This document shows positions 1-11,974 of a stretch of 64,000 bases of DNA, piece after piece. The position numbers and the translations under genes are program-made. Origin of the DNA: Bryum argenteum (taxonomy: Eukaryota; Streptophyta; Bryopsida; Bryales; Bryaceae). The stretch is taken from assembly GCA_037043015.1 (NCBI GenBank), contig CM073322.1:10675601-10739600 (forward strand). The letters run 5' to 3'. The notes under the pieces are model-generated. The model did no database searches and was not told the origin of the DNA. It saw only the letters and a list, made by a program, of their open reading frames with translations. Positions within the stretch are counted from its first letter, which is position 1, and each line of letters begins with the position of its first letter.

Positions 1-207
1 CAATCTATCAGCTCCACAGCTCATTCAACCGCAATTTGTGGATTAATCACTTATGAGTTGCATATTATCCTCATAAAGCAGCTATATCATACACGAAACA
101 CTTATGACTAAGTCAAACATACACTTGAAAAATCAAATTTTCACTGCTCTGGAGAAGCTACAGAGTTCTATAACAAGTTCACTTGAGAGCAGCATAAAGT
201 GTCCTAC

Positions 208-491
208 CGGAGCTGAATGGAGAACTCCCGGACAGGCTGTTCCGACACGACTTTGAAATCCTCCTGATATATTGCAGACCTGAAAAAAGATTGCTACACA
301 ATGAATGATCCTGAAGGCATTATATTTACCATAAACTTGAAAAACAGCTAGAATGTCACTCACATAACTGTAATCTCATTGTCGACCTCGTCGGAAGAGT
401 CAGAGAAATCAATAGCACGCTCCTTCCACGATTGCCGAGCTTTATGCTTTGCCGGACGTTTATTACGTCGATTAGATTTACTAGAAGGCAT
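208..491 (-). CDS. GCN2: eIF2alpha kinase GCN2, N-terminal exons only (partial)
   Basis: Two exons are visible on the minus strand, 491-364 and 279-208, joined across an 84-bp intron with a GTGAGT donor at 363-358 and an AG acceptor preceded by a T-run. The spliced peptide begins with a basic stretch (MPSSKSNRRNKRPAKHK), passes through an acidic linker (DFSDSSDEVDNE), and enters an RWD domain with EITVMSAIYQEDFKVVSEQ and FSIQLR. This matches the start of plant GCN2, where the same SAI-(F/Y)-QEDxKVVS and ISIQLRPYS segments occur. The RWD domain binds the activator GCN1; the full kinase, activated by uncharged tRNA, phosphorylates eIF2alpha during amino-acid starvation. The frame is 2 bases into an Arg codon at the GTAGGA donor (207-202). 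The next exon is not found in bases 1-200, so the rest of the gene lies outside the window. The ATG at 491 is the first in frame and lies just before the basic leader. The RWD identity rests on about 30 residues, so another RWD protein is a remote alternative. Confidence 0.85.
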
Positions 492-840
492 GGTGACCAA
501 AAGTAATGGTCACCATGAAAGTGCCATCGTGGAGGACCTGGAGCTGCAGTAATCCACGGCTTACAAATACCTGCACAAGGCATCAACTCGATCAACTTCG
601 ACGACTGTTCAAACATCAAAGTTCTCATTGTACGAGAAAGGCAAAGGTCAACATCACTACTTTAACTGAATCTCATTATAGTAGATTTACCTGCTACCAC
701 CATTTTGAGAAAAAAAAGCTAAACAATCCACAGAAACTTTCGAACGCACTCCAGAAAGTCTTTCAAGTCCTCCACCTCCACTACTTCCAATTTAACATCC
801 ACAGAGAAATTCCTATAAAATTAAGCTCCACCGACAACTA

Positions 841-1224
841 GATTATATTGGACTCATTATTAAGTTTCATTCCATCATTTGTAGTGCCTTCCAACGAAAC
901 GATGTGACCAATCCAACTGTAGGAGGAAAAAGTGTTTGTATAACAACAGTATGAACCGCAACCGCAATTTCGAGAGTGCAATTCATTGCCATCGGACCGA
1001 AAGGTCAAGGATATGTTAACTCTACATCGAGGAAGTGAATGCCTGGCGTTCTTAATTGTACGGCAGTTGACAACAGCACAATTACAGATATCGTCTTTCT
1101 GCTTCTGGTTGCATAGAATAAGAGGAACAGCATTATAGTGATACAGGACTCTGATGTCCTTCCAGAACTCTAGTATCTCATCAGCTTTTTCATTTCGGCC
1201 ACATTGAGTACGTGATGTCCACTT
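841..1224 (-). other. Unassigned 128-codon open frame without an ATG near its start
   Basis: The minus strand is open from just after a TAG at about 1225 to a TAG at 840-838. The peptide looks protein-like rather than repetitive and is rich in cysteine: CNCAVVNC, then a CGCGSYCCY cluster near its end. The only methionine is close to the C terminus, so it cannot be a simple intact gene. It could be an internal exon entered through the TCCTAG acceptor at its upstream edge, a chance open frame, or a relic. It lies between the GCN2 start codon and a possible GTGAGT donor at 1428-1423, so it would fall inside a GCN2 5' UTR intron if that donor is used. I do not recognise the family. Confidence 0.25.
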
Positions 1225-1428
1225 CTAGGATACCGACAAAGTCGACGTCCACAAAAATTCCAACCGAAAGAGAATCACTATCCAAAAGCTCAAAAATCAA
1301 AATCACAGTAACCTCGGAATCAAAATTTCAAGAGATTTAGGGTTTAAAAAAGCTCGCAACACTCCAATTCAAGTAAAAAAGCGAGGAATCCGCCACACTG
1401 CACCAGATTCCGCAGGAAAAAAACTCAC

Positions 1429-1970
1429 CGGAAGAGAAAAGCGTGCTGGAAAAGCTTCACGCCATCCTCCACTACTCCGATCCAGTCCTCATCGAAAAAT
1501 CAGTGATCGATGTCGGCCTCGCACCACCACTTCGAGTCGCAACTGGAGTACTTCTGCCATCGCCAAAGCACCACCAGGAGGCACTTGTCCTACGTGGACC
1601 TCTGATTATCTGACGTGGACGCGTAAAAATGCGGATCTGGCCGTGTCCAGTCAACATCATTCTCCCCCACGAATGAAATCTGTCAAATTGGATGAATTCT
1701 GGGGGGATCAATGAATAGTTCATGCTGAGGGTTTAGAAAGGCTAGTAGCTCGCCATTTCCGTAGTGTGATGCAGGGTTGCGTCACTGGCGTGACGCCCAC
1801 GGATTTTATGTTGTGAATTTATGATCAATTACCTCTGGAGGTGATTCCTTGCATCTGAAGGAACGTTTCTAGCTATTATTATCCTACTTTCGTGGAGTAT
1901 TTTAGGAGATTGTTTGGTGTTTCAAGCCTCGCATTCCAGCGCTTTTTGTTGTTTGAAAGAGAATTTGGCA
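1429..1970. promoter_or_regulatory. Shared divergent promoter region of GCN2 and BCAT
   Basis: The two start codons (GCN2 at 491 minus, BCAT at 1971 plus) are 1,479 bp apart and point away from each other, with no other recognisable gene between them. The interval holds two ACGTGG cores (1592-1597 and 1613-1618), the second within TGACGTGG, which are typical bZIP binding sequences in plants. On the minus strand a CCG/GTGAGT at 1428 could be the donor of a GCN2 5' UTR intron, with AG acceptors close to the ATG (for example CTGCAG near 540). Transcription start sites cannot be placed from sequence alone. Confidence 0.45.
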
Positions 1971-4749
1971 ATGGCGATGGCGATGGCATCTTCTTTGCTG
2001 CAGGAGAAATTGACGAGCACGGCCTTTTGCGGCACTGGACGAAACGTCTCCTCTTCGTCGTCACAGATTCGTCAGGGAGCTAGTCTTTTGAGGAAGGCAT
2101 GTCGAGTGCCTGCATTGTCCGGGGTGCGTCTACATTGTCTCATTTGATTCTGGTGCTGATATAGTAATTTTCATGGAGAGATTTCGAATTGGTGATAATG
2201 CCAGGGGTTAAGCTACAGTAGAGATTGCATTCTGGAGTGAGCAGATTTAGCATTATCATTAGTCAGACCTCTCTTCTTGTGAACTCTAGGACTTCCTTCT
2301 GCGATTTGTGACACTATATGACATTGATTGGGAATTCGTGGCAGGACGAGTTTAGGTTGTCGGCTTCTAAGAATGTCACTTGCAGTGTACGAGAGTCTAA
2401 AGTGCAGCATTTGAACGCAGTAGCGGATGCCGTCAGTCAAACCAGGTACGCATTTATCTTTTCTTGTGTGTTGATTGGCCATGAATACTCACTCGCTATT
2501 CTCCGTAGAATAGTCTTTGAAATAATGAACTTTGAACCAAGAGTGGCATGCACTATACTGATGTGGTTGGGATTGCATTGCAGTGACTTGGACTTACAGG
2601 ACGGGATCGACTGGGACAACCTTGGATTCGGCCTGCGTCCAACTGACTTCATGTATGTCATGAAGGGTGATCTTCAGGGCAATTGGACAGAAGGAGAACT
2701 TCAACCATACGGAAATATGCAAATCAGTCCATCGGCTGGAGTGTTGAATTATGGACAGGTGAGCTGACTATGTGGAGGGCTGGATTTTAATGATCACAAG
2801 CCTTCGTATGAAAATTGAAGATTCTTTCTCGCACTGAGCCACATACTTTGCTTGATTTAGAAACATAGAACTCCTTGTCGGGACCTTTATACATTTTTCG
2901 TCAATATACTAGTGTAGTTCTATTAGCACTGATGCGTGAATGTCTGGACATTGAACGAGTACGGTTTAGGATGTAATGATTGACCGCAAGACTACTGGTT
3001 CTCATTCTCAGTGTTCAATGGAAGCAGGGTATATTCGAAGGTTTAAAGGCTTACAGGACAGCTGATGATCGCATTCTAATGTTTCGTCCAGAGGAGAATG
3101 CTCTGCGAATGCTTGAAGGATCTGAGCGAATGAGTATGCCTGCCCCAGATGCTGACATGTTTGTCAACGCTGTTAAACAAACTGTTTTGGCGAACAAACG
3201 TTGGGTCAGTTCCCGGCAGATTTTTATATTCAGCTGTCAGTTAATCCTGCACTACGTGATTGGGAAATATCAAGGCTCCTGATGTGAAAGATTAAAGTTT
3301 AGAATGTTCACTGAGTTTGAACTGTTTGGACAGATTCCCCCAGCTGGTAAAGGGTCGCTCTACATCCGACCCTTGCTCATTGGCACGGGCGCAATTCTGG
3401 GATTAGCACCCGCACCGGAGTACACCTTCTTGATCTACGTGTCTCCCGTTGGAGCTTACTTCAAGGTTAATAATTCCGACTCTTCTGCTTCCTTATCATT
3501 TGGTTGATTGCAAAGTTTGAAATAGATCACATCTCGCAATGTCACACGAAAGTCTTTAAGCTTGAAACAACAATGATTAAGCTTGCTGCGTTCACAGCTC
3601 CTATACGTTTGTTCTTTTGTTTTTCTGCTATTATTTTGGTTCCGGTGATTCTGAGTTCATAGACCAAGGTGAATTTTTTTCTGACAAGCGGCAATTCGTT
3701 TGTGTGGCAGGGGGGACTACTTCCAATTGATCTGAAAGTGGAGACTCATTTTCATCGTGCTGCTCCTGGTGGGACTGGAGGAGTGAAGACTATCTCCAAC
3801 TATGCACCTGTATGACGACGGACCGGACTTTTCCGTTTTCATGTGATGTTTATTTCTGGGGAAAGCTGGTTGATTACAAATCACAATGTAGAGTTGGAAC
3901 TTATCCACAGTGATCACAGGTGCTCAAGACTCAATTGACAGCGAAAGGCAAAGGCTACTCTGATGTCATATACCTAGACGCAGTGGAGAACAAGTACGTT
4001 GAGGAAGTCTCATCGTGCAATATTTTCATGGTCAAGGTTCGTGAATGTACCAATTTTCATCCTGCCACTCTCCAGATATAACATAGTAGGAGGTTATCTG
4101 ACGCACTTAGATAATCACGATTGTGGTAGTTTACATCATGGAAAGTTCTTGACTCCATGCACTATTTATGCTTCCCAGGACAAAGTGATCTCCACTCCTG
4201 AACTTATCGGAACAATCCTGCCTGGAATCACAAGAAAGAGCGTGATTCAACTAGCACGTAGCCGTGGTTATGAGGTAAAGGCTTGGCCACTTTTTGAAGT
4301 TCATCACTTCCTGGTCCATCACCTACATCTCGTGATAGTGGATGCATCGTCACGAAGGTGGAAAACTCTCTCCTTCCATCGAACTAATTGAGAGTGCTAC
4401 AGGTGAACGAGAGACCCGTGGCTGTGGACGAGCTGCTATCCGCCGATGAGGTCTTCTGCACAGGAACGGCGGTGGTCTTGAATCCCGTAGGCACTATTAC
4501 GCATGGCGAAAGCAGGTAACATCATTATTTTGTGGGATCCAATATCGTCACGTAACCTTTGTCTTACTTGAAACGTTTTGTTGCTACTACCAATCTAACG
4601 TATGTCGGTCATCTGAATCGTTATCTTCCAGGGTGCAATATAATGGCGGAGGTGTCGGAGCAGTGTCTCAGGAGCTATACGAAGCGCTAACATCCATACA
4701 AATGGGTGTATCTCATGATAAGTTTGACTGGGTAGTAGAAGTGGCGTAA
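1971..4749 (+). CDS. BCAT: Branched-chain amino-acid aminotransferase, probably plastidial
   Basis: Ten exons (1971-2123, 2345-2445, 2584-2758, 3028-3204, 3334-3465, 3711-3809, 3920-4036, 4179-4274, 4403-4515, 4632-4749), all with GT-AG junctions and consistent phases, give 426 residues. The enzyme is a fold-type IV PLP transaminase that interconverts leucine, isoleucine and valine with their 2-oxo acids, using glutamate/2-oxoglutarate. Visible family blocks are [17 protein letters not shown] (from about residue 94), [37 protein letters not shown], the [10 protein letters not shown] motif whose Lys272 should be the PLP lysine, [20 protein letters not shown] and [16 protein letters not shown]. 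Length matches plant BCATs. The first 51 codons (exon 1) are rich in Ser, Ala, Gln and Arg with almost no acidic residues, as in a chloroplast transit peptide. The start at 1971 (GGCAATGGCG) has a good context; an in-frame ATG at 1914 would add 19 residues. No break or missing residue was seen. Confidence 0.95.
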
Positions 4750-5449
4750 GATGCACACTTCCTCCTCCACACGTGTGCAGGAGTTTAGGTTGCCAGATTT
4801 TGTGTACTCCGTGAACGCAACATGAATCCTAATACTCACTTGTTCTTGATACCTAGCCACAACTTCCCTCGCGTGTACTGGTTAACTTATGACAGTATCC
4901 TCACACATCTGACCCATCCTTTTGTCAGCTCTCTGTCTTTCGTTAACAAGCTCTACAGGGACTCAGGTTAGTCAGCTTCTATTGGACCATAAGAAGCGCA
5001 GGTATGGTCCTATTTCGTCTACTGTAAGTCATCGCTTTTTTGCTATTTTGAATCTAATATAATTGGTTGGAATCCTGTTGCTGATGATTGGCACAAGGTT
5101 TAAATAAATAATCGCACATGACAATGGATGAATATAGGAGGCGATCTACAAAAGAATGGTTTGGCTTTTAGTAAGTGTTTTTTACTCCTTCACGTTTATC
5201 TGTCTGACAGAATCTGCTTCTATGAGAATCTGGAGGACCAAATCTCCGTCTGTGTATCTTTTTAATATTCTTCAATATTACACGCCAAGTCATTTTGCCC
5301 CATTTTCTGATTCTTCATGCTAGTAATGTGAGGTAACCACTGGGTGCTCACCAAGCACATTGCTGGTCATGTGTATGAGCTCCAGATTTGATCTATTTGA
5401 AAATATTATTACCTTGCTCTGTCTATCTACTTTGTATTTGACTCGATTT
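4750..5449. other. BCAT 3' flank, no gene
   Basis: This is the 3' UTR and downstream DNA of the aminotransferase. It is AT-rich, with no open frame of interest and no single clear polyadenylation signal; an AATAAATAAT stretch near 5103 is one candidate region. It runs into the first degenerate satellite units at about 5450. Confidence 0.4.
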
Positions 5450-8400
5450 GACTTGAACCTTATTGTGTGTATTAGTGTTGCAAAATTAACCTTATTGTGC
5501 CTATTGCAAGTATTATATTGACAAACTAAACCTTATCTTGATGTAAAACTCACTATGGCGAATAAACTTTACCTTGCTACAAATTGAACGTTACTCCAAA
5601 ACTTGCGGTGCACATTAGATCCTTATCTTGTGCATTGTTACTATGTCAATTTAAACTCAACAAAGACGCATATCTTCATTCCAAAATACATTCTTATCTT
5701 GTGTGTTGTTACTATGTCAAGTATACATTGACGCAAAAATCCAGATTCCAAAACCAGATCCTTATCTTCTGCGTTGCTACTATATCAATTTGAACTATAC
5801 ATTGACGCAGAAAACTGATTCCAAGACAAATCTATATCTTTTGCGTTGCTACTATGTGAACTTGAATTGTACATTGATGCAAAATCCAAATTCCAAAACG
5901 AATCCTTATCTTATGCGTTGTTATTATGGCAATTTGAATTGAACCTTACTCCAAAACTCGCGGTTCAAAATAGAACCTTATCTTGTGTCTAGTCAGTATG
6001 GCAATTTGAATTGTACATTGACGCAAAATCTATATTCCAAAACTGATCCTTATCTTGTGCGTTGGTACCATGTCAACTTGAACTATACATTCATGCAAAA
6101 TCCAGATTTGAAAACACATCTTTATCTTCAGCGTTGCTACTCTGTCAATTTGAATTGCACATTGACGCAAAATCCAGATTCCAAAACAAATCTTTATCTT
6201 GTGCGTTGTTACTCTGTCAATTTGAACTATACATTGAAGTAAAATCCAGTCTCGAAAAAAGATCCTTATCTTGTGCGTTGCTACTATATTAATTTGAATT
6301 GCACATTGATCCAAAATTCGGATTCCAAACACATCCTTATCTTGTGCATTGCTACTATGTTGATTTGAATTGCACCTTAATCTAAACCTCACAGTGCTAA
6401 ACAAAACTTGGTCTTGTGTCTAGTCACTATGGCAATTTGAATTCTACATTGACGCAAAATCCTGATCCCAAAGCAAATCCTTATCTTGTGCGAGGCTACC
6501 GTGTTAATTTCAATTGTACATAGAGACAAAAACCTAATTCCAAAACAAATCCTTATCTTTATGCGTTGCTACTCTGTCAATTTGAATTGTACATTGATCA
6601 AAATCCAAAATCCAAAGCAGATATTTATCTTGTGCGTCGCTACTATGTCAATTTGAATAAAACCTTACTCTTAAGTCTTAACCTCGCGGTGCAAAAGAGA
6701 ACCCGATCTTGGATCTAGTGAGTATGCCAATTTGAATTATACATTGACGGAAAATCCTGATTCGAAAACAGATCCTCATCTTCTCCGTTGCTACTATGTC
6801 AATTTGAATTTAACCTTATTTCAAAACTCGCAGTTCAAAATAGGACCTTAAGTTGCATCTAGTCAGTCTAGCAATTTGAATTGTACATTGACGCAATATC
6901 CTGATTCCAAAAGAGATCCTTATCTTGCGAGTTGCTACCATGGCAATTTGAATTGAACCTTACTCCAAAACTCGCGGTGCAAAACAGAACCTTATCTTAT
7001 ATCTAGTCAGTATAGCAATTTGAATTGTACATAGTGCAAATTCGACATTCCAAAACAACTTGCTTATCTTGTGCATTGCTACTATGTCAATTTTAATTGA
7101 ATCTTACTCCAAAACTCACTGTTCAAAACACAACCTTATCTTGTCTCTAGTGAGTATGACAATTTGAATTGTACATTGATGCAAAATCTTGATTCCAAGA
7201 TAGGTCCTTACCTTGTGCGTTGTTACTATGTCAATTTGAACTGTACCTTGATACAAAGTCCAGATTCCATTACAAATCCTTATCTTGTGCGTTGCTACTA
7301 TGTCAATATGAATTGAACCTCACTCCAAACCGCGCCATGCAAAACAGAACCTTATCTTTTGTCTAGTTAGTATGGCAATTTTAATTGTGCGTTGACGCAA
7401 AATTCAGATTCTAAAACAAATCCTTATGTGCAGCGTTGCTACTCTGTCAATTTGAATGGTACATTAACGCAAAATCCAGGTTCCAAGACAAATCCTTAAC
7501 TTGGGCGTTGCTTCTATGTGAATTTGAATTTAACCTTACTCCAAAACTTGCGGTGCAAAACACAACCTTATCTTGTGTCTAGTCAGTATGGCAATTTGAA
7601 TTGTACATTGATGCGAAATTCTCATTTCAAAACATATCCTTATCTTGTACATTGTTACAGTCTCTATTTGGATTGTACATTGACGCAAAATCCTAATCCC
7701 GAAACAGATCATTATCTTGTGCGTTACTTCTATGTGAATTTGAATTGAACCTTACTCAAAAACTTGGGGTGCAAAATAGAACCTGATCTTGTGTCTAGTT
7801 AGTATGGCAATTTCAGTTGTACATGAACGCAAAATCCAGATTCCAAAACAGTTCCTTATCTCGTGTGTTGCTACCATGTTGATTTGAATTGTACATTGAC
7901 GCAAAATCCAGATTCCAAAGCAGATCTTTATCTTGTGCGTTGCTACTATGTCAATTTGAATTGAACCTTACTCAAAAACTCGCGGTGCAAAAGAGAACCT
8001 TATCTTGTGTATAATGAGTATGGCAATTTGAATTGTACATTGACGCAAAATCAAGATTCCAAATGTGATCCATATCTTGTGCTTGCTACTATGACAATTT
8101 CAATTGTATACTGACGCAAAATCCAGATTCTTAACAAATCCGTATCTTGTGCGTTTCTACTATGTGAATTTGAACTATACATTGATGCAAAATCATGATT
8201 TCAAAACACACTCTTCTATTGTGCATTGTTACATTGTCTATTTGGATTGTACATTCATGCAAAATCCATATTTCAAAACAGATCGTATCTTGTGCATTAC
8301 TACTATGTGAATTTGAGTTGTACTTTACTTGAAACTCGCGGTGCAATACAGAACCTTATCTTGTGTCTAGTCATTATGGCAATTAGAATTGTACATTAAC

Positions 8401-9975
8401 GCAAAATTGACATTCCATAATAGATCCTTAGCTTGTGCATTGTTACTATGTCAATTTGAACTATACATTGATGCAAAATCCAGATTGGAAAACATATCCT
8501 TATCTTCAGTGTTGCTACTATGGCAATTGAATTGCACCTTACTCCAAAACGCGCGGTGCAAAATAGAACCTTATCTTATGTCTAGTCAGTATAGCAATTT
8601 GAATTGTCCATTGATGCAAAATTGTGATTCCAAAACGGATCCTTATCTTGTGCGTTGCTACTATGTCAATTTGAATTGAACCTTACTGCAAAACTCGCGG
8701 TGCAAAATAGGACCTTATCTTGTGTCTAGTCAGTATGGCAATTTGAATTGTACATTGACGCAAAATCCCGATTCCAAAACAGATCTTTATCTTGTGAGTT
8801 GTTATAGTGTATATTTGGATTGTACATTCAAGCAACATCCAAATTTCAAAACAGATCGGTATCTTGTGTGTTACTACTATGTGAATTTGAGTTGAACTTT
8901 ACTTCAAACTCGCGGTGCAATACAAAACCTTATCTTGTGTCTACTTTGTATGGCAATTTGAATAGTACATTGAAGCAAAATTGAGATTCCAAAATAGATC
9001 TTTAACTTGTGCGATGCTACCATGTTCATTTCAATTTTTCATTGACGCAAAATCTAAATTCTAAAGCAGATTCTTATCTGAACGTTGTCACTATGTCAAT
9101 TTGAATTATACATTGATGCAAAATCCAGACTCCAAAACAGGTTATTATCTTGTGCGTTGCTTCTATGTCAATTTGAACTAAACCTTACTCGAGAACTCGC
9201 GGTGCAAAACACAACCTTATCTTGTGTCTAGTCAGTATGGCAATTCAAATTGTACATTGACTCAAAATCCTGCTTCTAGATTATATACGTAACATGTTTT
9301 GGATATCTTGTGCGTTGTTATGGTATCTATACGCAAAATACAGATTCCAAAGCAAATTCATATCTTGTGCGTTGCTACTATGTCAATTTGAATTGACCCT
9401 TACTCCAAAACTAGCGGTGCAAAATAGGACCTTATTTTGTGTCTACTGAGTATGGCAATTTGAAATGTACATTGACGCACAATCTTGATTCCGATACAGT
9501 TCCTCATCTTTTGCGTTGCTTCTATGTGAATTTGAACTGAACCTTACTCCAAAACTTCCAGTGCAAAAAAAATACTTATCTTGTGAATTGTTATTATGTC
9601 TTTTTGAATTGTACATTGACGCAAAATCTAGATTGCAATCAGAATCTTATCTTGTGGGAAGTTAAATTGTACATTGATACATATATCTTGTGTTGCCCAA
9701 ATATCTAATGTTTAGAAGGTGTATGTAATATTGCTAACTGAACCTTATCTTGCATAGTGCGAATGTCATACTCCATGTAGAATCTTATCATGCATACCAC
9801 AAAAGTAATATTCTATAACACAAACTAAACCTTCTCTTGTCTCTTACATACTATTAAATGTCATATTCTAAATCAAACCTTATTTTGCGTACTACAAAAA
9901 ACTCCATGTATGTTGAAACTCTATATGTCAAGCCTAAAACCAAAACAGAACCTTATCTTATGCACCACTATTAGT
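5450..9975 (+). repeat. 72-bp satellite array, two unit types interspersed
   Basis: About 55-60 tandem units of 72 bp fill this stretch, most regular from 5600 to 9640 and decaying at both ends. All units share a TATCTTGTG core and CAATTTGAATTG. Type A continues TACATTGACGCAAAATCC then AGATTCCAAAACA; type B continues AACCTTACTCCAAAACTCGCGG and is followed by CTAGTCAGTATGGCAATTTG in place of CGTTGCTACTATGTCAATTTG. Type B recurs among runs of type A, giving a rough higher-order pattern. Because 72 is divisible by 3, the array yields repetitive open frames (YLVRCYYVNLNCTLTQNP and variants), which I treat as by-products and not genes. Homologous shorter arrays lie at 10846-11510 (same strand) and at 17880-18640 and 25745-26250 (opposite strand). 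Confidence 0.93.
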
Positions 9976-10545
9976 TTACTAACACAACATTCGTATTTTA
10001 TAAGAATGCTCTCTATCAAATATCATTCACAATTTACACCAGGTGTGAACCAACTCCTAGAGTAGTGAATACCACAACAATTTATGGGCTAAAGCTTATA
10101 ACATATTCAACTACCATGCACTATTAGTGATGCCTCTAAGGGTTTGATGTGAACAATTTGTGGTTGAATATGAGCATGCATTAGTGTTGATGTGCCAAAG
10201 ATTACTGTAGCCACTATAATTGTAAGAGACATTGTATTAGAATTGTTCTTCATCCTAAAAAATCAATCATTAAAAATAAAATAAAAAATGCGACTACATA
10301 AAAATAGTTTGAGAGCAAGATGTTACTTTGAATCTAAAAGTGATAACAAATTTTTTGAGTGTTCAAAATGTAGCCTTTGTATATTTTTAGTGAACATGTG
10401 CCATATATATTCTAAAAGTCAGGTCGATTATGGAAGTGGTTGTTGTTACCGAAATTGGCATCTTGTAGCAAAAGTCTTTCATATGTTGCGTATTCTTGTA
10501 CCAATTACTCACACTGAGTGAACTAATAGATTGTGTTCTATGTAC
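9976..10545 (+). repeat. Third, truncated copy of the inverted-duplication sequence
   Basis: From about 9976 to 10460 the sequence matches 11540-12290 and, on the opposite strand, 17400-17880. Shared landmarks are ACACCAGGTGTGAACCAACT, CAACTACCATGCACTA and ACATTGTATTAGAATTGTTC. It lacks the TTAA-bounded MITE present in the 11.5-12.3 kb copy. Bases 10546-10845 hold nothing recognisable. Confidence 0.8.
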
Positions 10546-10845
10546 TTTGGTATTTCATATTTATGTTCATGGAGAGCTTATGATAAATTTGGGATGACAT
10601 TAGTACCTATATACTTCTTTCAAGGTAGAGATGTGTACCATTGTTAAATGTTTTGTGACTACCCATTTTGGGCGGTTAAGTTACTTGTACTTTGTGGATA
10701 TTGAACAATAAGATTTTGAATTTGTCTGCGCTTGTGATACAAATTAGAGCTAGTCTTTAAATAGCCATTGCAAGCTTCTCAACCAATATTACTTTAGATT
10801 TTGGTACTTATAGTACAAGTGTTATTTGATAATAACTTGAACCTT

Positions 10846-11510
10846 ATCATGTGTATTAGAATGCAAAATTAACCTTATCATGCCTTATGCAAATACCATA
10901 TTGACAAACTAAACTTTATCTTGATGCAAAAGTCACTATGGCCAATGAACCTTACCTTGCTGCAAATTCAACCTCACTCCAAAACTCACGTTGCAATTGG
11001 AACCTTATCTTGTGTGTTGTCACTATGGCAATTTGAATTGTACATTGATTCAAAAGCAGGATTGCAAAACATATCTTTTTTGTGTGTTGTCACTGTGGCA
11101 TATTGAATTGTACATTGATGCAAAAGTCAGGGCAGACTGAAGTGTACGTTGATGCAAAAGTCACAGCAGATTGAAGTGTACATTGATGCAAAAGTCACAC
11201 TGCGAAACAATCTTTATCTTGCTTGTTGTAACCATGTCAATTTGAATTGTAGATTGACGCAAAATCCAAATTGCAAAAGAGATCCTTTTTTGTGTGTTGT
11301 CACTGTGATAGATTGAATTGTACATTCATGCAAAAGTCACCGCAGATTGAATTGTACATTGATACAAAAGTCACATTGCAAAACAATCTTATCTTGTCTG
11401 TTGTTACTATGTCAATTAGAATTGTATGCTGATGCAAAATCACGATTGCAAAACAGATCCATTTTTGTATGTTGCCACTTTGGCCCATTGAATTGCTACA
11501 CTAATAGTAG
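10846..11510 (+). repeat. 72-bp satellite, short array in the left arm
   Basis: This is the same satellite as at 5450-9975 and it starts with nearly the same degenerate leader (AACTTGAACCTTATCATGTG here, GACTTGAACCTTATTGTGTG near 5452). Several units are shortened to about 35 bp (GATGCAAAAGTCA then CAGATTGAA), as also seen at 18380-18600. Confidence 0.85.
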
Positions 11511-11711
11511 TGCTTTAGCCCATAAATTATTGTAGTATTCACTACTATTAGTTTACAAATACAACTCTCATAATTTATAAGAATGCTCTCTGTCAAATAT
11601 CATTCAAGATTTACACCAGGTGTGAACCAACTCCTAGAGTACTGAATACCACAACAATTTACAAGCTAAAGCTTGTAACATATTCAACTACCATGCACTA
11701 ATAGTGATGCA

Positions 11712-11974
11712 TTAACCCCTAACTTTCCTTGAAACCCGAAATGGGTTTTGGAGGTTCCATCATGAGAAAAACTTAGCCAACTTTGTCCATTATATTCTCA
11801 CAAATGAGGAAGAATGAACGGTTCAAAGTTGGTGTGTAAGAAGAATGTCAAAGTGAAATTTGAGATCTTAAATCTTTTAAAAAATGCTCAGATGAAGATT
11901 TATTGAGCTTAATCTAAAGGAAGGTCAAATTTTGTGACTTAGACCATTTTGAAACATGGAAATTTAGGGGTTAA
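11712..11974. mobile_element. piggyBac-type MITE, about 260-bp family, copy 1
   Basis: The element is TTAA-CCCCTAACTTTCC...AATTTAGGGG-TTAA, with TTAA at both edges and CCC-starting inverted ends, which is the piggyBac pattern. It sits inside the duplicated block whose other copies (10120-10150 and, inverted, 17695-17725) read straight through with CTAA at the corresponding place, so it was inserted after that duplication. Its interior (AACTTTG, CTCACAAATGAGGAAGAATGA, TTAATCTAAAGGAAGGTCAAA) is shared with the copies at 23872, 27182, 39591 and 47809. It has no coding capacity. Confidence 0.8.

Noticed and set aside
5584-8679. Long repetitive open frames (YLVRCYYVNLN and similar) in the 72-bp satellite on both strands
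   Set aside because: They arise because the repeat length is a multiple of three; frames change between units, stops are scattered, and the same DNA is open on both strands.
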